Source: Mycobacterium sp. Root135
Lineage (GTDB): Bacteria; Actinomycetota; Actinomycetes; Mycobacteriales; Mycobacteriaceae
Direction: 5' to 3'
NCBI RefSeq assembly: GCF_001426545.1
Contig: NZ_LMEZ01000005.1
Coordinates: 1,077,333 to 1,141,332 of the forward strand
DNA: 64,000 bases
Positions 34,595-46,673 of this stretch are shown piece after piece. The notes beneath the pieces were generated by a model. The model worked only from the letters and a program-made list of their open reading frames with translations, did not search any database and was not told the origin of the DNA. The position numbers were made by a program, and so were the translations under genes. Position 1 is the first letter of the stretch. The number at the start of each line of letters is the position of its first letter.

Positions 34595-35998
34595 ATGGCG
34601 CCCACGCGGTGGCGACGATCCACCCACGTATGGGTCGGCGTGCTGGTGCTGTTTCTGGTCGCCGCGGTCGTCGTCGCCGCCGCGTTCGTCACCTCAAGCG
34701 CCCGCTCACCCGCAGCGCCGAAGGTCGCCGTCGCACCGCAACCCGCGCTGGTGACCGCCGCGCCCGCCGTCACGCCCCTTGCCGACTCGGCACCCGTGCC
34801 GACGCCCGCGGGCCTTGCCGCCGTGCTGGGGCCCGTCGTCGCCAACCCCGACCTCGGCGCGTTCACCGGCCGCGTCACCGACGCGATGACCGGCCGGGAA
34901 CTGTGGGCTCGCGGTGCGTCGGTGCCGATGCAACCGGCGTCCACCAACAAGGTGCTGACCACGGCTGCGGCCCTGCTGACCCTCGACAGGGACGCCCGCT
35001 TGACGACGACGGTCGTCGCCCCCGACCAGACCGCGTCGCCGGGGCTCGTCGTGCTCAAGGGCGGTGGCGACCCGACGCTGTCGGCCGCCCCGAAGAACGT
35101 CGACACCTGGTATCGCGGCGCGGCGCGCATCTCCGACCTCGCAGACCAGGTCCGCAGCTCCGGCGTCGTGCCGAAGGTCGTCCAGGTCGACGCCAGCGCC
35201 TACAGCGGGCCGACGCTGGCGCGGGGTTGGGACCCGCTCGACATCGACGGCGGCGACATCGCCCCGATGGAGGCGGTCATGCTCGACGGCGGCCGCACCC
35301 AGCCGGTCAGCGTCGACTCGGCCCGGTCGACCACCCCCGCGCTCGACGCGGGCCGGGCGCTCGCCGTCGCGCTCGGACTGAACCCGGCGGCCGTCACGGT
35401 GCGACCGACACCGGTGACGGGCAAGGACGTCGCGTCCGTGCAGTCGCCGCCGCTGATCGAACGGTTGCGCCAGATGATGAGCGAGTCCGACAACGTGATG
35501 GCCGAGTCGACGGGTCGGGAAGTCGCCGCCGCAATCGGGAAGCCGCAGAGCTTCGACGGTGGCGTCGCGGCGGTGCTCGGCCAGCTCGGGAAGGCGGGCG
35601 TCGACACCGACGGCGCGACGCTGATGGACTCGAGCGGGCTGTCGGTCGACGACCGGCTGACGGCCGAGACGCTTGACGAGGTGGTCAACGCGGCGGCAGG
35701 CAACGCGACACTCGACGACCACGACCTGCGCCCGCTGGTCGACCTGCTGCCCATCGCGGGCGGGAGCGGCACGCTCTCCAACCGCTTCCTCGACACCGAC
35801 GCGGGCCGTGACGCGGTGGGTCTGCTCAGAGCCAAGACGGGATCCCTCACCGGCACGAATGCGCTGGCGGGCTTCGTCACCGACGACAGTGGCAGGGTGT
35901 TGACGTTCTCGATGATCTCCAACAATGCGGGCCCGACGGGCCGCACCGCCATCGACGCGGTGGCCGCCGCGCTGCGCACGTGCGGGTGCGGCCGATGA
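34595..35998 (+). CDS. dacB: D-alanyl-D-alanine carboxypeptidase/endopeptidase (PBP4, peptidase S13)
   Basis: Protein of 467 residues (Rv3627c about 461). An N-terminal membrane anchor or signal (about 11-33) is followed by an Ala/Pro linker and then the penicillin-binding fold: SxxK as STNK (about 115), SxN as SDN (about 298) and KTG (about 413), with the class-C insert between. It trims peptidoglycan stem peptides outside the membrane. Open frame extends to 33950 through shadow sequence; ATG 34595 gives the expected signal region. Its stop overlaps the next start as ATGA. Confidence 0.94.
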   Translation: MAPTRWRRSTHVWVGVLVLFLVAAVVVAAAFVTSSARSPAAPKVAVAPQPALVTAAPAVTPLADSAPVPTPAGLAAVLGPVVANPDLGAFTGRVTDAMTGRELWARGASVPMQPASTNKVLTTAAALLTLDRDARLTTTVVAPDQTASPGLVVLKGGGDPTLSAAPKNVDTWYRGAARISDLADQVRSSGVVPKVVQVDASAYSGPTLARGWDPLDIDGGDIAPMEAVMLDGGRTQPVSVDSARSTTPALDAGRALAVALGLNPAAVTVRPTPVTGKDVASVQSPPLIERLRQMMSESDNVMAESTGREVAAAIGKPQSFDGGVAAVLGQLGKAGVDTDGATLMDSSGLSVDDRLTAETLDEVVNAAAGNATLDDHDLRPLVDLLPIAGGSGTLSNRFLDTDAGRDAVGLLRAKTGSLTGTNALAGFVTDDSGRVLTFSMISNNAGPTGRTAIDAVAAALRTCGCGR

Positions 35999-37050
35999 GC
36001 GCGGCGTCCCCGGTCACCGTCGGCCACACCGTCGACTGGGACTTCGCCGCCACCGTCGGGTCCAAACTCGTCAGGCCGGCACCGCCGGTCACGGAGTACA
36101 CCAGGCGGCAGGCGGTCGACCAGCTCGCGACGTCCGCACGCGAGGCGGAAGGCCCGGTGCGCGACGTGACGGGTCTCAACGAGGGCGCCGCAGTCACCGA
36201 GGCGCGCATCATCGACAGGGCCGAATGGGTCCGTGCGGCAACCGAATCCATGCGCGTCATGACCGGCGGCGGCCAGGGCGAACCGTCCGGAAGCATCATC
36301 ACGCGCAGGGTGACCGGCGCGCAGACCGGTGGCGTCCTCGCGTTCGTGTCGTCCGGAATCCTCGGGCAGTACGACCCCTTTGCGGCGAACGGCGGCGAGC
36401 TCCTGCTCGTCTACCCCAACGTGATCGCCGTCGAACGACAACTCCGGGTGTCGCCGACGGACTTCCGGCTGTGGGTCTGTCTGCACGAGGTCACCCACCG
36501 CGTTCAGTTCCGGGCCAATCCGTGGTTGGCCGACCACATGTCGGCGGCGCTGGCCGTCGTGACCGACGACAAGGGTCAGGAGCTGACCCAGGTGGTCGGC
36601 CGGCTCGGCGAGTTCGTCCGCAGCAAGCGCGCGAACGACGCTCAGGCGCAACCGCATTCGGAGGGCATCGTCGGCTTCCTTCGGGCCATCCAGTCGGAGC
36701 CGCAGCGCAAGGCGCTCGACCAGCTGCTGGTTCTCGGCACCCTGCTCGAGGGTCACGCCGACCACGTGATGGACGCCGTCGGGCCCAAGGTGGTGCCGTC
36801 GGTCGCGGTCATCCGGCGGCGCTTCAACGAACGGCGACAGCGCAAACAGCCACCGCTGCAACGCATTCTGCGCGCGGTGATGGGCGTCGATGCGAAGATG
36901 GCCCAGTACACCCGTGGCAAGGCGTTCGTCGACCACGTGGTCGGCGAGGTCGGCATGGCCGCGTTCAACACCGTCTGGACGAGCCCCGAGACACTGCCGT
37001 TGCCGGCGGAGGTCGACGACCCACGGCGATGGATCGCCAGAGTCCTGTAG
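35995..37050 (+). CDS. Zinc-dependent metalloprotease-like protein (DUF2342, F420-associated; Rv3626c-like)
   Basis: Protein of 351 residues. The zincin motif HEVTH lies in WVCLHEVTHRVQFRANPWL (about 165), with a further conserved LLEGHADHVMDAVG at about 260 that may supply the third ligand. The family is annotated as associated with coenzyme F420 biosynthesis by co-occurrence only; no substrate is known. It is translationally coupled to dacB and followed by tilS in all mycobacteria I recall. No signal peptide. The first copy of a 17-bp tandem repeat covers its stop. Confidence 0.88.
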   Translation: MSAASPVTVGHTVDWDFAATVGSKLVRPAPPVTEYTRRQAVDQLATSAREAEGPVRDVTGLNEGAAVTEARIIDRAEWVRAATESMRVMTGGGQGEPSGSIITRRVTGAQTGGVLAFVSSGILGQYDPFAANGGELLLVYPNVIAVERQLRVSPTDFRLWVCLHEVTHRVQFRANPWLADHMSAALAVVTDDKGQELTQVVGRLGEFVRSKRANDAQAQPHSEGIVGFLRAIQSEPQRKALDQLLVLGTLLEGHADHVMDAVGPKVVPSVAVIRRRFNERRQRKQPPLQRILRAVMGVDAKMAQYTRGKAFVDHVVGEVGMAAFNTVWTSPETLPLPAEVDDPRRWIARVL

Positions 37051-37077
37051 TGATGGATCACCTGTAGCCATGGATCG
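37044..37077 (+). repeat. 17-bp imperfect tandem repeat between the metalloprotease gene and tilS
   Basis: Copies CCTGTAGTGATGGATCA (37044-37060) and CCTGTAGCCATGGATCG (37061-37077) match at 14 of 17 positions. The first copy contains the upstream stop codon, the second contains the tilS ATG. The ATG of the first copy begins a four-codon ORF (MDHL, stop 37065-37067) directly before tilS. Confidence 0.7.
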
Positions 37078-38044
37078 CCCTGGTCCCATGGCGACGGTTC
37101 GCAGGGCGGTCGACGAGTTCGCCCGCCGCTTCTGTGCGACCGACGAGCAATGGTGCGTTGCGCTGTCCGGCGGTGCCGATTCGCTGGCCCTGACCGCTGC
37201 CGCCGCCCTGGTGCGCCCGACGGTCGCGCTGATCGTCGACCACGGTCTGCAGGCCGGCTCGGATTCGGTGGCCGCTACGGCCCGAGATCACGCCGTGGCA
37301 TTGGGATGCGTTGCGGCCCAGGTGATTCGAGTCGACGTCGGCAGTCGGGGCGGGCCGGAGGCGGCGGCCCGCGTCGCCCGCTACGCGGCGCTCGAGGGGG
37401 CCCGTGGCGGCGCGCCCGTGCTGATCGCACACACGTTGGACGACCAGGCCGAGACCGTGCTGCTGGGACTGGGCAGGGGTTCGGGCGCACGGTCGATCGC
37501 GGGCATGCTGCCGCACGACCCGCCGTGGGGCAGGCCGCTTCTCGGGGTGCGCCGGGTCGTAACCCTGGGTGCGTGCGAGGAACTGGGGCTCACCCCGTGG
37601 CACGACCCCCACAACGTCGACCCGAGATTCACCAGGGTGCGCCTGCGCAACGAGGTGCTTCCGCTGCTGGAGAACGTCCTCGGCGGCGGGGTGGCCGAGG
37701 CGCTGGCGCGGACCGCCACCGGCCTCCGCGAGGACACCGAGGCCCTGGACGCCATTGCCGCCGACGCGCTCGCCGAGATCCGCTCCGGAAAGGGAGTCCA
37801 CTCCCGACTCGAGGTCGCGCCGCTGTCGGGGTTGCCCGCCGCGCTGCGACGCCGCGTCATCCGGTCGTGGTTGCTCGGCGGTGGCGGCAGCGACCTGACC
37901 GACGGGCAGATCCGTGGGGTCGACCGCCTCGTCGTCGACTGGCGCGGACGCGGTGGCGTCGCGGTGGGTTCGGCACTGCGCAACCAGCGGCTGTTCGCCG
38001 AGCGGACGGGCGGCGCGTTGGTCCTTCGCGTCGAGTGCGTGTGA
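37070..38044 (+). CDS. tilS: tRNA(Ile)-lysidine synthetase
   Basis: Protein of 324 residues (Rv3625c 323). The PP-loop ATP pyrophosphatase motif SGGADSL is at about 31-37, followed by LIVDHGLQ and the HTLDDQAETVLLGLGRGSG block, then WHDPHNVDPRFTRVRLRNEVLPLL, diagnostic of TilS. It converts C34 of the AUA-reading tRNA-Ile to lysidine. ATG 37070 matches the mycobacterial N-terminus MDR; ATG 37088 would be shorter. Essential gene, in the usual tilS-hpt-ftsH neighbourhood. Confidence 0.95.
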   Translation: MDRPGPMATVRRAVDEFARRFCATDEQWCVALSGGADSLALTAAAALVRPTVALIVDHGLQAGSDSVAATARDHAVALGCVAAQVIRVDVGSRGGPEAAARVARYAALEGARGGAPVLIAHTLDDQAETVLLGLGRGSGARSIAGMLPHDPPWGRPLLGVRRVVTLGACEELGLTPWHDPHNVDPRFTRVRLRNEVLPLLENVLGGGVAEALARTATGLREDTEALDAIAADALAEIRSGKGVHSRLEVAPLSGLPAALRRRVIRSWLLGGGGSDLTDGQIRGVDRLVVDWRGRGGVAVGSALRNQRLFAERTGGALVLRVECV

Positions 38045-38101
38045 CGCCACGGGTCGACGGACTAGTTGGTCGTGGATGCTCTGACGTGGCACGCTGTTGC
38101 C

Positions 38102-38689
38102 GTGCCCGAGCCAACTGCCGCGGACCCGTATCCCGGCGACATCGAATCGGTTTTGCTCTCCGAGCCCGAAGTGCAGAAGCGGGTGTCAGAGCTGGGCGCG
38201 ATCGTCGGTGCGCACTACCGCGAATCGGTCGCCGAAAACGGGCAAGACCTTCTGCTGGTGACCGTGCTCAAGGGCGCGGTCATGTTCGTCACCGACCTGG
38301 CTCGCGCGATCCCGCTGCCCACGCAGCTCGAGTTCATGGCGGTCAGCTCGTACGGCTCGTCGACGTCGTCCTCGGGCGTGGTGCGCATCCTCAAGGACCT
38401 CGACCGCGACATCAACGACCGTGACGTGCTCATCGTCGAGGACATCGTCGACTCCGGGCTCACACTCAAGTGGCTGCTACGCAATCTCGCCACCCGACAT
38501 CCGCGGTCGCTGAAGGTCTGCACGCTGCTGCGCAAACCCGATGCCGTCCGGGTCGACCTGGACATCGACTGGTGCGGCTTCGACATCCCCAACGAGTTCG
38601 TCGTCGGCTACGGCCTGGACTATGCGGAGCGATACCGCGACCTGCCGTACATCGGCCTTCTGGATCCGAAGGTCTACGAGACGCCCTAG
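38102..38689 (+). CDS. hpt: Hypoxanthine(-guanine) phosphoribosyltransferase
   Basis: Protein of 195 residues from GTG 38102; GTG 38066 in frame would add 12 residues, and the true start is uncertain because neither has a clear ribosome-binding site. Motifs: [33 protein letters not shown] flexible loop, the PRPP motif [18 protein letters not shown], and [20 protein letters not shown]. It salvages hypoxanthine and guanine. Counterpart of Rv3624c. Confidence 0.95.
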   Translation: MPEPTAADPYPGDIESVLLSEPEVQKRVSELGAIVGAHYRESVAENGQDLLLVTVLKGAVMFVTDLARAIPLPTQLEFMAVSSYGSSTSSSGVVRILKDLDRDINDRDVLIVEDIVDSGLTLKWLLRNLATRHPRSLKVCTLLRKPDAVRVDLDIDWCGFDIPNEFVVGYGLDYAERYRDLPYIGLLDPKVYETP

Positions 38690-38712
38690 CGTTCGCGGCG
38701 CACAATGCAGGA

Positions 38713-40950
38713 ATGGTCGACACCCGCACCGCGCTGAGGATCTGCCCGTTCTGCGAAGCCACCTGCGGGCTCACCCTGGAGGTCGACGACACCGCGCTTC
38801 GGGTGGTCGCCGCCCGCGGTGACCGCGAGGACGTTTTCAGCGCGGGTTTCATCTGCCCCAAGGGGGCGAGTTTCGGCGAACTCGACGGCGATCCGGATCG
38901 GTTGACCCGTCCGCTGATTCGCCGGGACGGCGAACTGGTCGAGGTCGGCTGGGACGAGGCCTTCGCGGCGGCCGCGGCGGGACTGGGCGCCGTGCTCGCC
39001 GAGCATGGCGGGTCGTCGGTCGCGGTGTACGCAGGCAATCCGAACGCCCACACCATCGCCGGATCGCTGTACGTCCCGCTGATCATCCGAGGTCTCGGCA
39101 CCCGGCAGGTGTACTCGGCCAGCACCCTCGACCAGATGCCCAAGCACGTCGCGCTCGGGCTGATGTTCGGCAACCCGATGGCGTTCACGGTGCCCGACCT
39201 CGACCGCGCCGAGCACCTCGTCGTCATCGGCGCCAACCCGCTGGTGTCCAACGGGAGCCTGGCGACCGCCGCCGACTTCGGCGGCAAGCTCAAGGCCCTG
39301 AAGAAGCGTGGCGGCCGGCTGACGGTGATCGACCCGGCGCGGACCCGCACCGCCGAGTTGGCCGACCGGCACGTCGCGCCCCGGCCCGGAACGGACGCGG
39401 CGCTGCTGTTCGCCATGGTGCACACCCTGTTCGACGAGGATCTCGTCGACCTCGGGCATCTCGCGGATCTCGTCGACGGCGTCGACGAATTGCAGGCGCT
39501 GGCACGGGAATTCGCACCCGAGCACGTCGCCGACCACTGCGGTGTCGCCGCCGAGGAGATTCGGGCGGTCGCCAGGGAGATCGCCGCCGCCCCCGTCGCC
39601 GCCGTGTACGGCCGGATGGGCACCTCGACCGTCGAGTTCGGCACCGTCGGAAGCTGGTTGGTCGACGTGCTCAACGTCTTGACGGGCAACCTGGACCGGC
39701 CCGGCGGGGTGATGTTCCCCCAGTCACCCGTTGGCGCGGCGCCCCGACCGCCGCGCCCCGGCCGCGGATTTCTGGTGGGACGGTGGCACAGCCGGGTCTC
39801 CGGGTTCCCCGAGGTGCTCTCCGAGCTGCCGGTGACGGCGCTGTCGGAGGAGCTGGAGACACCGGGGGAGGGCCAGGTCAAGGCCGTCATCACGGTCGCG
39901 GGCAACCCGGTGCTGTCCGCCCCCGACGGAGCCCGGTTGAGCCGCGCGCTCACCGGCGTGGACTTCATGCTCAGCGTCGACCCGTACCTCAACGAGACGA
40001 CGCGCCACGCCGACGTGATCTTGCCCCCGCCGCCGCCGTCGCGCAGCGCCCACTACGACATCGCCCTCGCCAACGCGGCGGTGCGCAACAACGCCCGCTA
40101 CTCGCCGCCGGTGCTGCCACTCGCCGACGGCCAACCCGGCGAGCCGGAGATCCTGTCCCGGCTGGCGCTGACGATCGCCGGCCTCGGGCCCGACGCCGAC
40201 CCGGCGCTGGTCGACGAGCAGGTGATCGCGGCGACGCTCGGCAAGGAGGTCGCCGACCCCACCTCGCCGGTGGCGGGACGCTCGGTCGACGAGCTGACGG
40301 CGATGCTGCCGCCGGGACCGGGTTACGAGCGTCGGCTCGACATGATGTTGCGGCTCGGCCCCTACGGCGACGGCTTCGGAGCCAACCCCGACGGTCTGAC
40401 CCTGCAGGCGCTCAAGGACGCCCCGCACGGCGTCGACCTCGGGCCGCTGCGTCCGCGCCTGGCCGAAGTGCTGCGCACCCCGACGGGCAAGGTCGACCTG
40501 GCGCCCGCCCTGCTCGTCGCCGACGCCGGACGGCTCCGTGCGTCGGTGTCGTCGGACCGCGTCGACGGCTACGTGCTGATCGGCCGGCGGCACCTGCGGT
40601 CGAACAACAGCTGGATGCACAACCTGCCCGCGTTGGCAGGCGGGACGAACCGCTGCACGCTGCAGATTCATCCCGACGACGCCGACGAGCTCGGCCTCGC
40701 CGACCAGGCAAGGGTGAAGGGCTCGGGTGGCGAACTGGTCGTCGCGGTGGAGCTCACCGACCGCATCCGGCGCGGGGTGGTGTCACTTCCGCACGGCTGG
40801 GGTCACGACCTCGGCGGCACCGTCCAATCAGTGGCGACCGGGCAACCAGGGGTGAACGTCAACCAGCTCAACGACGGGCTGACCGTCGATCCGCTGTCGG
40901 GCACCGCGGTGCTGAACGGCATCCCGGTGCAGATCGCGGCGGTGGTCTGA
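38713..40950 (+). CDS. Molybdopterin-dependent oxidoreductase with [4Fe-4S] site (BisC/formate-dehydrogenase-like)
   Basis: Protein of 745 residues. The N-terminal [4Fe-4S] motif is C-x2-C-x3-C (CPFCEATC, about 11-18) with the fourth cysteine in GFICPKG. Then follow the molybdopterin domains (DRLTRPLIRRDGELVEVGWDEA, VVIGANPLVSNGS, VIDPARTRTAELADRHV) and the C-terminal dinucleotide-binding domain (NNSWMHNLP, GVVSLPHGWGHD, GVNVNQLNDG). The usual Mo-ligand position (YSASTLDQMPKH) has no cysteine or selenocysteine. No twin-arginine signal, so cytoplasmic. No partner electron-transfer subunit is adjacent. It sits between hpt and lpqG, which are nearer neighbours in M. tuberculosis. Substrate unknown. 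Confidence 0.88.
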   Translation: MVDTRTALRICPFCEATCGLTLEVDDTALRVVAARGDREDVFSAGFICPKGASFGELDGDPDRLTRPLIRRDGELVEVGWDEAFAAAAAGLGAVLAEHGGSSVAVYAGNPNAHTIAGSLYVPLIIRGLGTRQVYSASTLDQMPKHVALGLMFGNPMAFTVPDLDRAEHLVVIGANPLVSNGSLATAADFGGKLKALKKRGGRLTVIDPARTRTAELADRHVAPRPGTDAALLFAMVHTLFDEDLVDLGHLADLVDGVDELQALAREFAPEHVADHCGVAAEEIRAVAREIAAAPVAAVYGRMGTSTVEFGTVGSWLVDVLNVLTGNLDRPGGVMFPQSPVGAAPRPPRPGRGFLVGRWHSRVSGFPEVLSELPVTALSEELETPGEGQVKAVITVAGNPVLSAPDGARLSRALTGVDFMLSVDPYLNETTRHADVILPPPPPSRSAHYDIALANAAVRNNARYSPPVLPLADGQPGEPEILSRLALTIAGLGPDADPALVDEQVIAATLGKEVADPTSPVAGRSVDELTAMLPPGPGYERRLDMMLRLGPYGDGFGANPDGLTLQALKDAPHGVDLGPLRPRLAEVLRTPTGKVDLAPALLVADAGRLRASVSSDRVDGYVLIGRRHLRSNNSWMHNLPALAGGTNRCTLQIHPDDADELGLADQARVKGSGGELVVAVELTDRIRRGVVSLPHGWGHDLGGTVQSVATGQPGVNVNQLNDGLTVDPLSGTAVLNGIPVQIAAVV

Positions 40951-40959
40951 AGAAGCGGC

Positions 40960-41685
40960 TCAGCCCAGTTCCCAGACGACCGTGACGGCGAAGCCGACGG
41001 TCTGCTGGCCAGGCGACATCGGCGCGGCCTCGGCGGCCACGTCGTAGCGAATGGGCGACGGCGGCGGCGGGGTCACGCCACCGGTCTCCGAGATCGACAG
41101 CACCTTTTCGAGGGCGAGGCCGGAGAGTTCCGCGTACTGCTGAGCCCGGCTCTTGGCGTCGTCGAAGGCCCGGCTGCGCGCGTCCTTGACCAACTGCGAG
41201 TCGTCCTCGATCGAGTACGTCACCGAGTTGATCCGGGTGGCGTCCCCGCCGGTGGTGGTGACCGAGGCCAGGACCTGGGGTCCGGTGTCGATCTTGCGGA
41301 CCTTGACGTCTATCGAGTTGCTCGACTGGTAGCCGACGATGGAGGTGCCGTTGGAGCCGTACTGCGGCTGCAACGTCACCGTCGTCGTGCTGATGTCCTT
41401 GCGGTCGACGCCTTGCCCGACGAGTGCGTCGGTCACCGCGTTGGCCCTGCTGCTCGTCTGATTGGACGCGCCGATCGCGTCGGGCGCCGTCGCGGCTATC
41501 GAGAGGCTGATCGTCAGCGTGTCCGGCGTGCCGTCGACCTTGCCCTCGCCGATCACGGTGACCTGGCGTGGTGCGGCCGTCCCCGGCACCGCCGCCGGAG
41601 CCGCGGTGGCGTCGCAGCCGACGACTGCGACGGCGGTCAGCGCCGCTCCGGCGAGCAGGAGGAGTCGAGTCAGAGGCTTCGGCAT
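40960..41685 (-). CDS. lpqG: SIMPL-domain lipoprotein LpqG
   Basis: Protein of 241 residues (LpqG about 240). Signal peptide with lipobox AVVGC, lipidated cysteine at 24, followed by an Ala/Pro linker. The SIMPL (DUF541) domain covers about 40-240: VTVIGEGKVDGTPDTLTISLSI, TTVTLQPQYG, and an AFDDAKSRAQQYAELSGL helix. Located outside the membrane; function unknown, with SIMPL proteins linked to stress and signalling. ATG 41685 is chosen over the frame start at 41706 because it gives a clean signal peptide. Stops of this gene and the molybdopterin oxidoreductase are 9 bp apart. Confidence 0.93.
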   Translation of the reverse strand: MPKPLTRLLLLAGAALTAVAVVGCDATAAPAAVPGTAAPRQVTVIGEGKVDGTPDTLTISLSIAATAPDAIGASNQTSSRANAVTDALVGQGVDRKDISTTTVTLQPQYGSNGTSIVGYQSSNSIDVKVRKIDTGPQVLASVTTTGGDATRINSVTYSIEDDSQLVKDARSRAFDDAKSRAQQYAELSGLALEKVLSISETGGVTPPPPSPIRYDVAAEAAPMSPGQQTVGFAVTVVWELG

Positions 41686-41706
41686 GGCACGCACCCTACC
41701 GTCCAC

Positions 41707-42666
41707 TCAGACGGTGCCCAGGAACTCCAACAGCGCGGCGTTGACCTCGGCCGGGCGTTCCTGTTGCAGCCAGTGACCTGCCCCGTCGACGAGCACCTCC
41801 CGGTACGGTCCCGACACCACGTCGCGGACGCGGTCGCGCGGCGTCATCTCCAGGGCCGGATCCGCGGTGCCGCCGATGAACAGGGTGGGCACGGCGATCG
41901 TCGGCGACGGGGTGGTCTCCGTCAGCTCCCAGTTCCTGTCGAAGTTGCGGTACCAGTTCAGCGGTCCGGTGAATCCCGTCCTGGTGAATTCGGCGACGTA
42001 GTGGTCGACCTCGTCGGCGGTGATCCAGTCGGGGCGCCCGTCCGGTTCCGGCAACCGCTCGACGAAGCCCGCCGGACCAGGCGTCGCCATCTCCAGGAAG
42101 ACGTTCGTGCTGTCGGAGGACCGCATGCCGCCCATCAGCCTGCGCATCGTGCGGGCGGGGTCGGCGGACAGTTCGGCGTCGGCTGGCCCCTGCTCCTGGA
42201 AGTAGAGGATGTAGAAGAAGTTGTCGCCGAACGCCCTGCACCAGGCCTCCGTCGGCCGCACCGCGGGACGGGGGATCGGGGGCACGCTGATGGTCACGCA
42301 CGCCGACACGCGATCCGGGTGCAGCAACGGAAAGTTGGTGGCCACCACCGAACCCCAGTCGTGGCCCACAACCACCGCCGTCTCCGCACCCACGTCGTCG
42401 AGCAGTCCCACGACGTCGCCGGTCAACTTCACGACGTCGTAGTCCTCGATCTCCGACGGCGCCGACGAACCGCCGTAGCCGCGCTGATCGGGGGCCAGCA
42501 CGTGATACCCGGCCGCGGCCAGCGCCGGGATCTGATGACGCCACGAAAACGCGAGTTCCGGGAAGCCGTGCGCGAGCACGACGACGGGCGCCCCGCGGTC
42601 ACCGGCCTCGGTCACGCGCAACGTCACGCCGTTGGTCTCCACTAGCCGCTGAGTAGGGGTGATCAC
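41707..42666 (-). CDS. ephA: Epoxide hydrolase (alpha/beta hydrolase)
   Basis: Protein of 319 residues from GTG 42666, close to the 322 of EphA (Rv3617). Motifs: oxyanion HGFPE, nucleophile Asp in [10 protein letters not shown], lid tyrosines in [10 protein letters not shown] and [10 protein letters not shown], and catalytic His in [13 protein letters not shown]. It opens epoxides to diols. In M. tuberculosis ephA borders the espACD genes; here it is directly divergent from ftsH with 137 bp between starts. An upstream TTG (42735) would add 23 residues of poor similarity. Confidence 0.93.
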   Translation of the reverse strand: MITPTQRLVETNGVTLRVTEAGDRGAPVVVLAHGFPELAFSWRHQIPALAAAGYHVLAPDQRGYGGSSAPSEIEDYDVVKLTGDVVGLLDDVGAETAVVVGHDWGSVVATNFPLLHPDRVSACVTISVPPIPRPAVRPTEAWCRAFGDNFFYILYFQEQGPADAELSADPARTMRRLMGGMRSSDSTNVFLEMATPGPAGFVERLPEPDGRPDWITADEVDHYVAEFTRTGFTGPLNWYRNFDRNWELTETTPSPTIAVPTLFIGGTADPALEMTPRDRVRDVVSGPYREVLVDGAGHWLQQERPAEVNAALLEFLGTV

Positions 42667-42803
42667 CAGCTGAGCCAAGCACGAGACGTCGGGAACCGTC
42701 GATCGTTGGTCAAGCGGTAGCCTTGATTCACCCAACCTGCGCTTATCGGAAGGACGTGGCCGGACTCGACTCAGCTCGAGAGCCCTCTGGCCTAAGACAA
42801 CGA

Positions 42804-45197
<2,394 letters not shown>

Positions 45198-45213
45198 ACC
45201 GAACGGAGCTCCG

Positions 45214-45825
45214 TTGACGAAGCCCGCTAGTACCAACTCGCATGCCTTCGTGGCGGCGACGTTCGACCAGGAGCGTGCCGAGAACGCCGTCCGCGAACTG
45301 CTGTACGCGGTCGGCGAGGATCCCGAGCGGCACGGTCTGCTCGACACGCCGGCCCGGGTCGCACGTGCCTACCGGGAGATGTTCGCCGGGCTGTACTCCA
45401 ACCCGGACGACGTGCTCAACACCACGTTCGACGAGCAACACGACGAGCTGGTGCTGGTCAAGGACATCCCGATGTACTCGACGTGCGAACACCACCTGGT
45501 GTCGTTTCACGGCGTCGCGCACGTCGGCTACATCCCCGGCGTCGACGGCCGGGTGACGGGGCTGTCCAAGCTGGCCAGAGTGGTGGACATGTACGCGAAG
45601 CGGCCGCAGGTCCAGGAGCGGCTGACCGGGCAGGTCGCCGACGCGCTCATGCGCAAGCTCGACCCGCGCGGCGTGATCGTCGTGATCGAAGCCCAGCACC
45701 TCTGCATGGCGATGCGCGGAATCCGCAAGCCGGGGGCCAGCACCACGACCTCGGCGGTTCGGGGTCAGTTCAAGACCGACAGCGCGTCGCGGTCCGAGGC
45801 GCTGGATCTCATCCTCCGCAAGTGA
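45214..45825 (+). CDS. folE: GTP cyclohydrolase I
   Basis: Protein of 203 residues (Rv3609c 202). Zinc ligands in [13 protein letters not shown] and the cysteine of [11 protein letters not shown]; the GLSKLARVV and QERLT blocks are diagnostic. It makes 7,8-dihydroneopterin triphosphate, the first step of folate synthesis. I read the start as TTG 45214 because GGAG at 45205-45208 lies 5 nt upstream and the length fits. Its stop overlaps folP as GTGA. Confidence 0.95.
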   Translation: MTKPASTNSHAFVAATFDQERAENAVRELLYAVGEDPERHGLLDTPARVARAYREMFAGLYSNPDDVLNTTFDEQHDELVLVKDIPMYSTCEHHLVSFHGVAHVGYIPGVDGRVTGLSKLARVVDMYAKRPQVQERLTGQVADALMRKLDPRGVIVVIEAQHLCMAMRGIRKPGASTTTSAVRGQFKTDSASRSEALDLILRK

Positions 45826-46673
45826 CGTCGACACGCGTGAAGGTGATGGGCGTCGTCAACGTCACCGACGATTCGTTCTCAGACGGCGGCCTCTACCTCG
45901 ACCGTGACCGCGCCGTCGAACACGGCATGGCGTTGGCGGCCGCGGGCGCGGCGATCGTCGACGTCGGCGGTGAGTCGACGCGTCCCGGCGCCACCAGAGT
46001 CGACTCCGCCGCCGAGATCAACAGGGTGGCTCCCGTGGTCAAGGCGCTCAGCGAGCAGGGGGTGACGGTCAGCATCGACACGATGCACGCGGCCGTCGCT
46101 CGAGTGGCGCTGGAGAACGGCGCCACCATCGTCAACGACGTCTCCGGTGGGCGAGCCGATCCCGACATGGCGCCGCTGTTGGCCGAGGCCGGTGTGCCGT
46201 GGATCCTGATGCACTGGCGAGCAGTTGCCGCCGACCGCCCGCACGACGTACCGCCCTACGGCGACGTGGTGGCCGAGGTGCGCGACGAGTTGGCTGCCGC
46301 GGTGGACGCCGCGATTGCCGCGGGGGTCGACTCCGGAAAGCTGATCATCGATCCGGGTCTTGGCTTCGCCAAGTCGGCCCAGCACAACTGGACGTTGCTG
46401 GCGGCGTTGCCGGACATCGTCGACCTCGGCCTGCCGGTGCTCGTCGGCGCCTCGAGAAAGCGCTTTCTCGGTGCACTGCTGGCCGACGACGACGGCGAAC
46501 TGCGGCCGCCGGCAGGCAGGGAGACCGCGACGGCGGTCATCTCGGCGCTGGCGATGATGCACGGCGCCTGGGGGGTGCGCGTCCACGACGTGGCCGCGAC
46601 AGTCGACGCGCTGAAGGTCGTCGAGGCGTGGGAAGCGGCACCCACCTGGGAGGGTGAGGCAGGCCGTGGCTGA
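45822..46673 (+). CDS. folP: Dihydropteroate synthase
   Basis: Protein of 283 residues (FolP1 about 280). Motifs: [26 protein letters not shown], the SIDTM strand, [22 protein letters not shown] and [11 protein letters not shown] (pterin and p-aminobenzoate site). It is the sulfonamide and PAS-pathway target enzyme. It is coupled to folE by a GTGA overlap and to folB by a short overlap. The window shows no second DHPS. Confidence 0.95.
   Translation: MTSTRVKVMGVVNVTDDSFSDGGLYLDRDRAVEHGMALAAAGAAIVDVGGESTRPGATRVDSAAEINRVAPVVKALSEQGVTVSIDTMHAAVARVALENGATIVNDVSGGRADPDMAPLLAEAGVPWILMHWRAVAADRPHDVPPYGDVVAEVRDELAAAVDAAIAAGVDSGKLIIDPGLGFAKSAQHNWTLLAALPDIVDLGLPVLVGASRKRFLGALLADDDGELRPPAGRETATAVISALAMMHGAWGVRVHDVAATVDALKVVEAWEAAPTWEGEAGRG

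Noticed and set aside
45198..45213. A folate or other riboswitch before folE
   Set aside because: The gap is 16 bp; no structure can fit.
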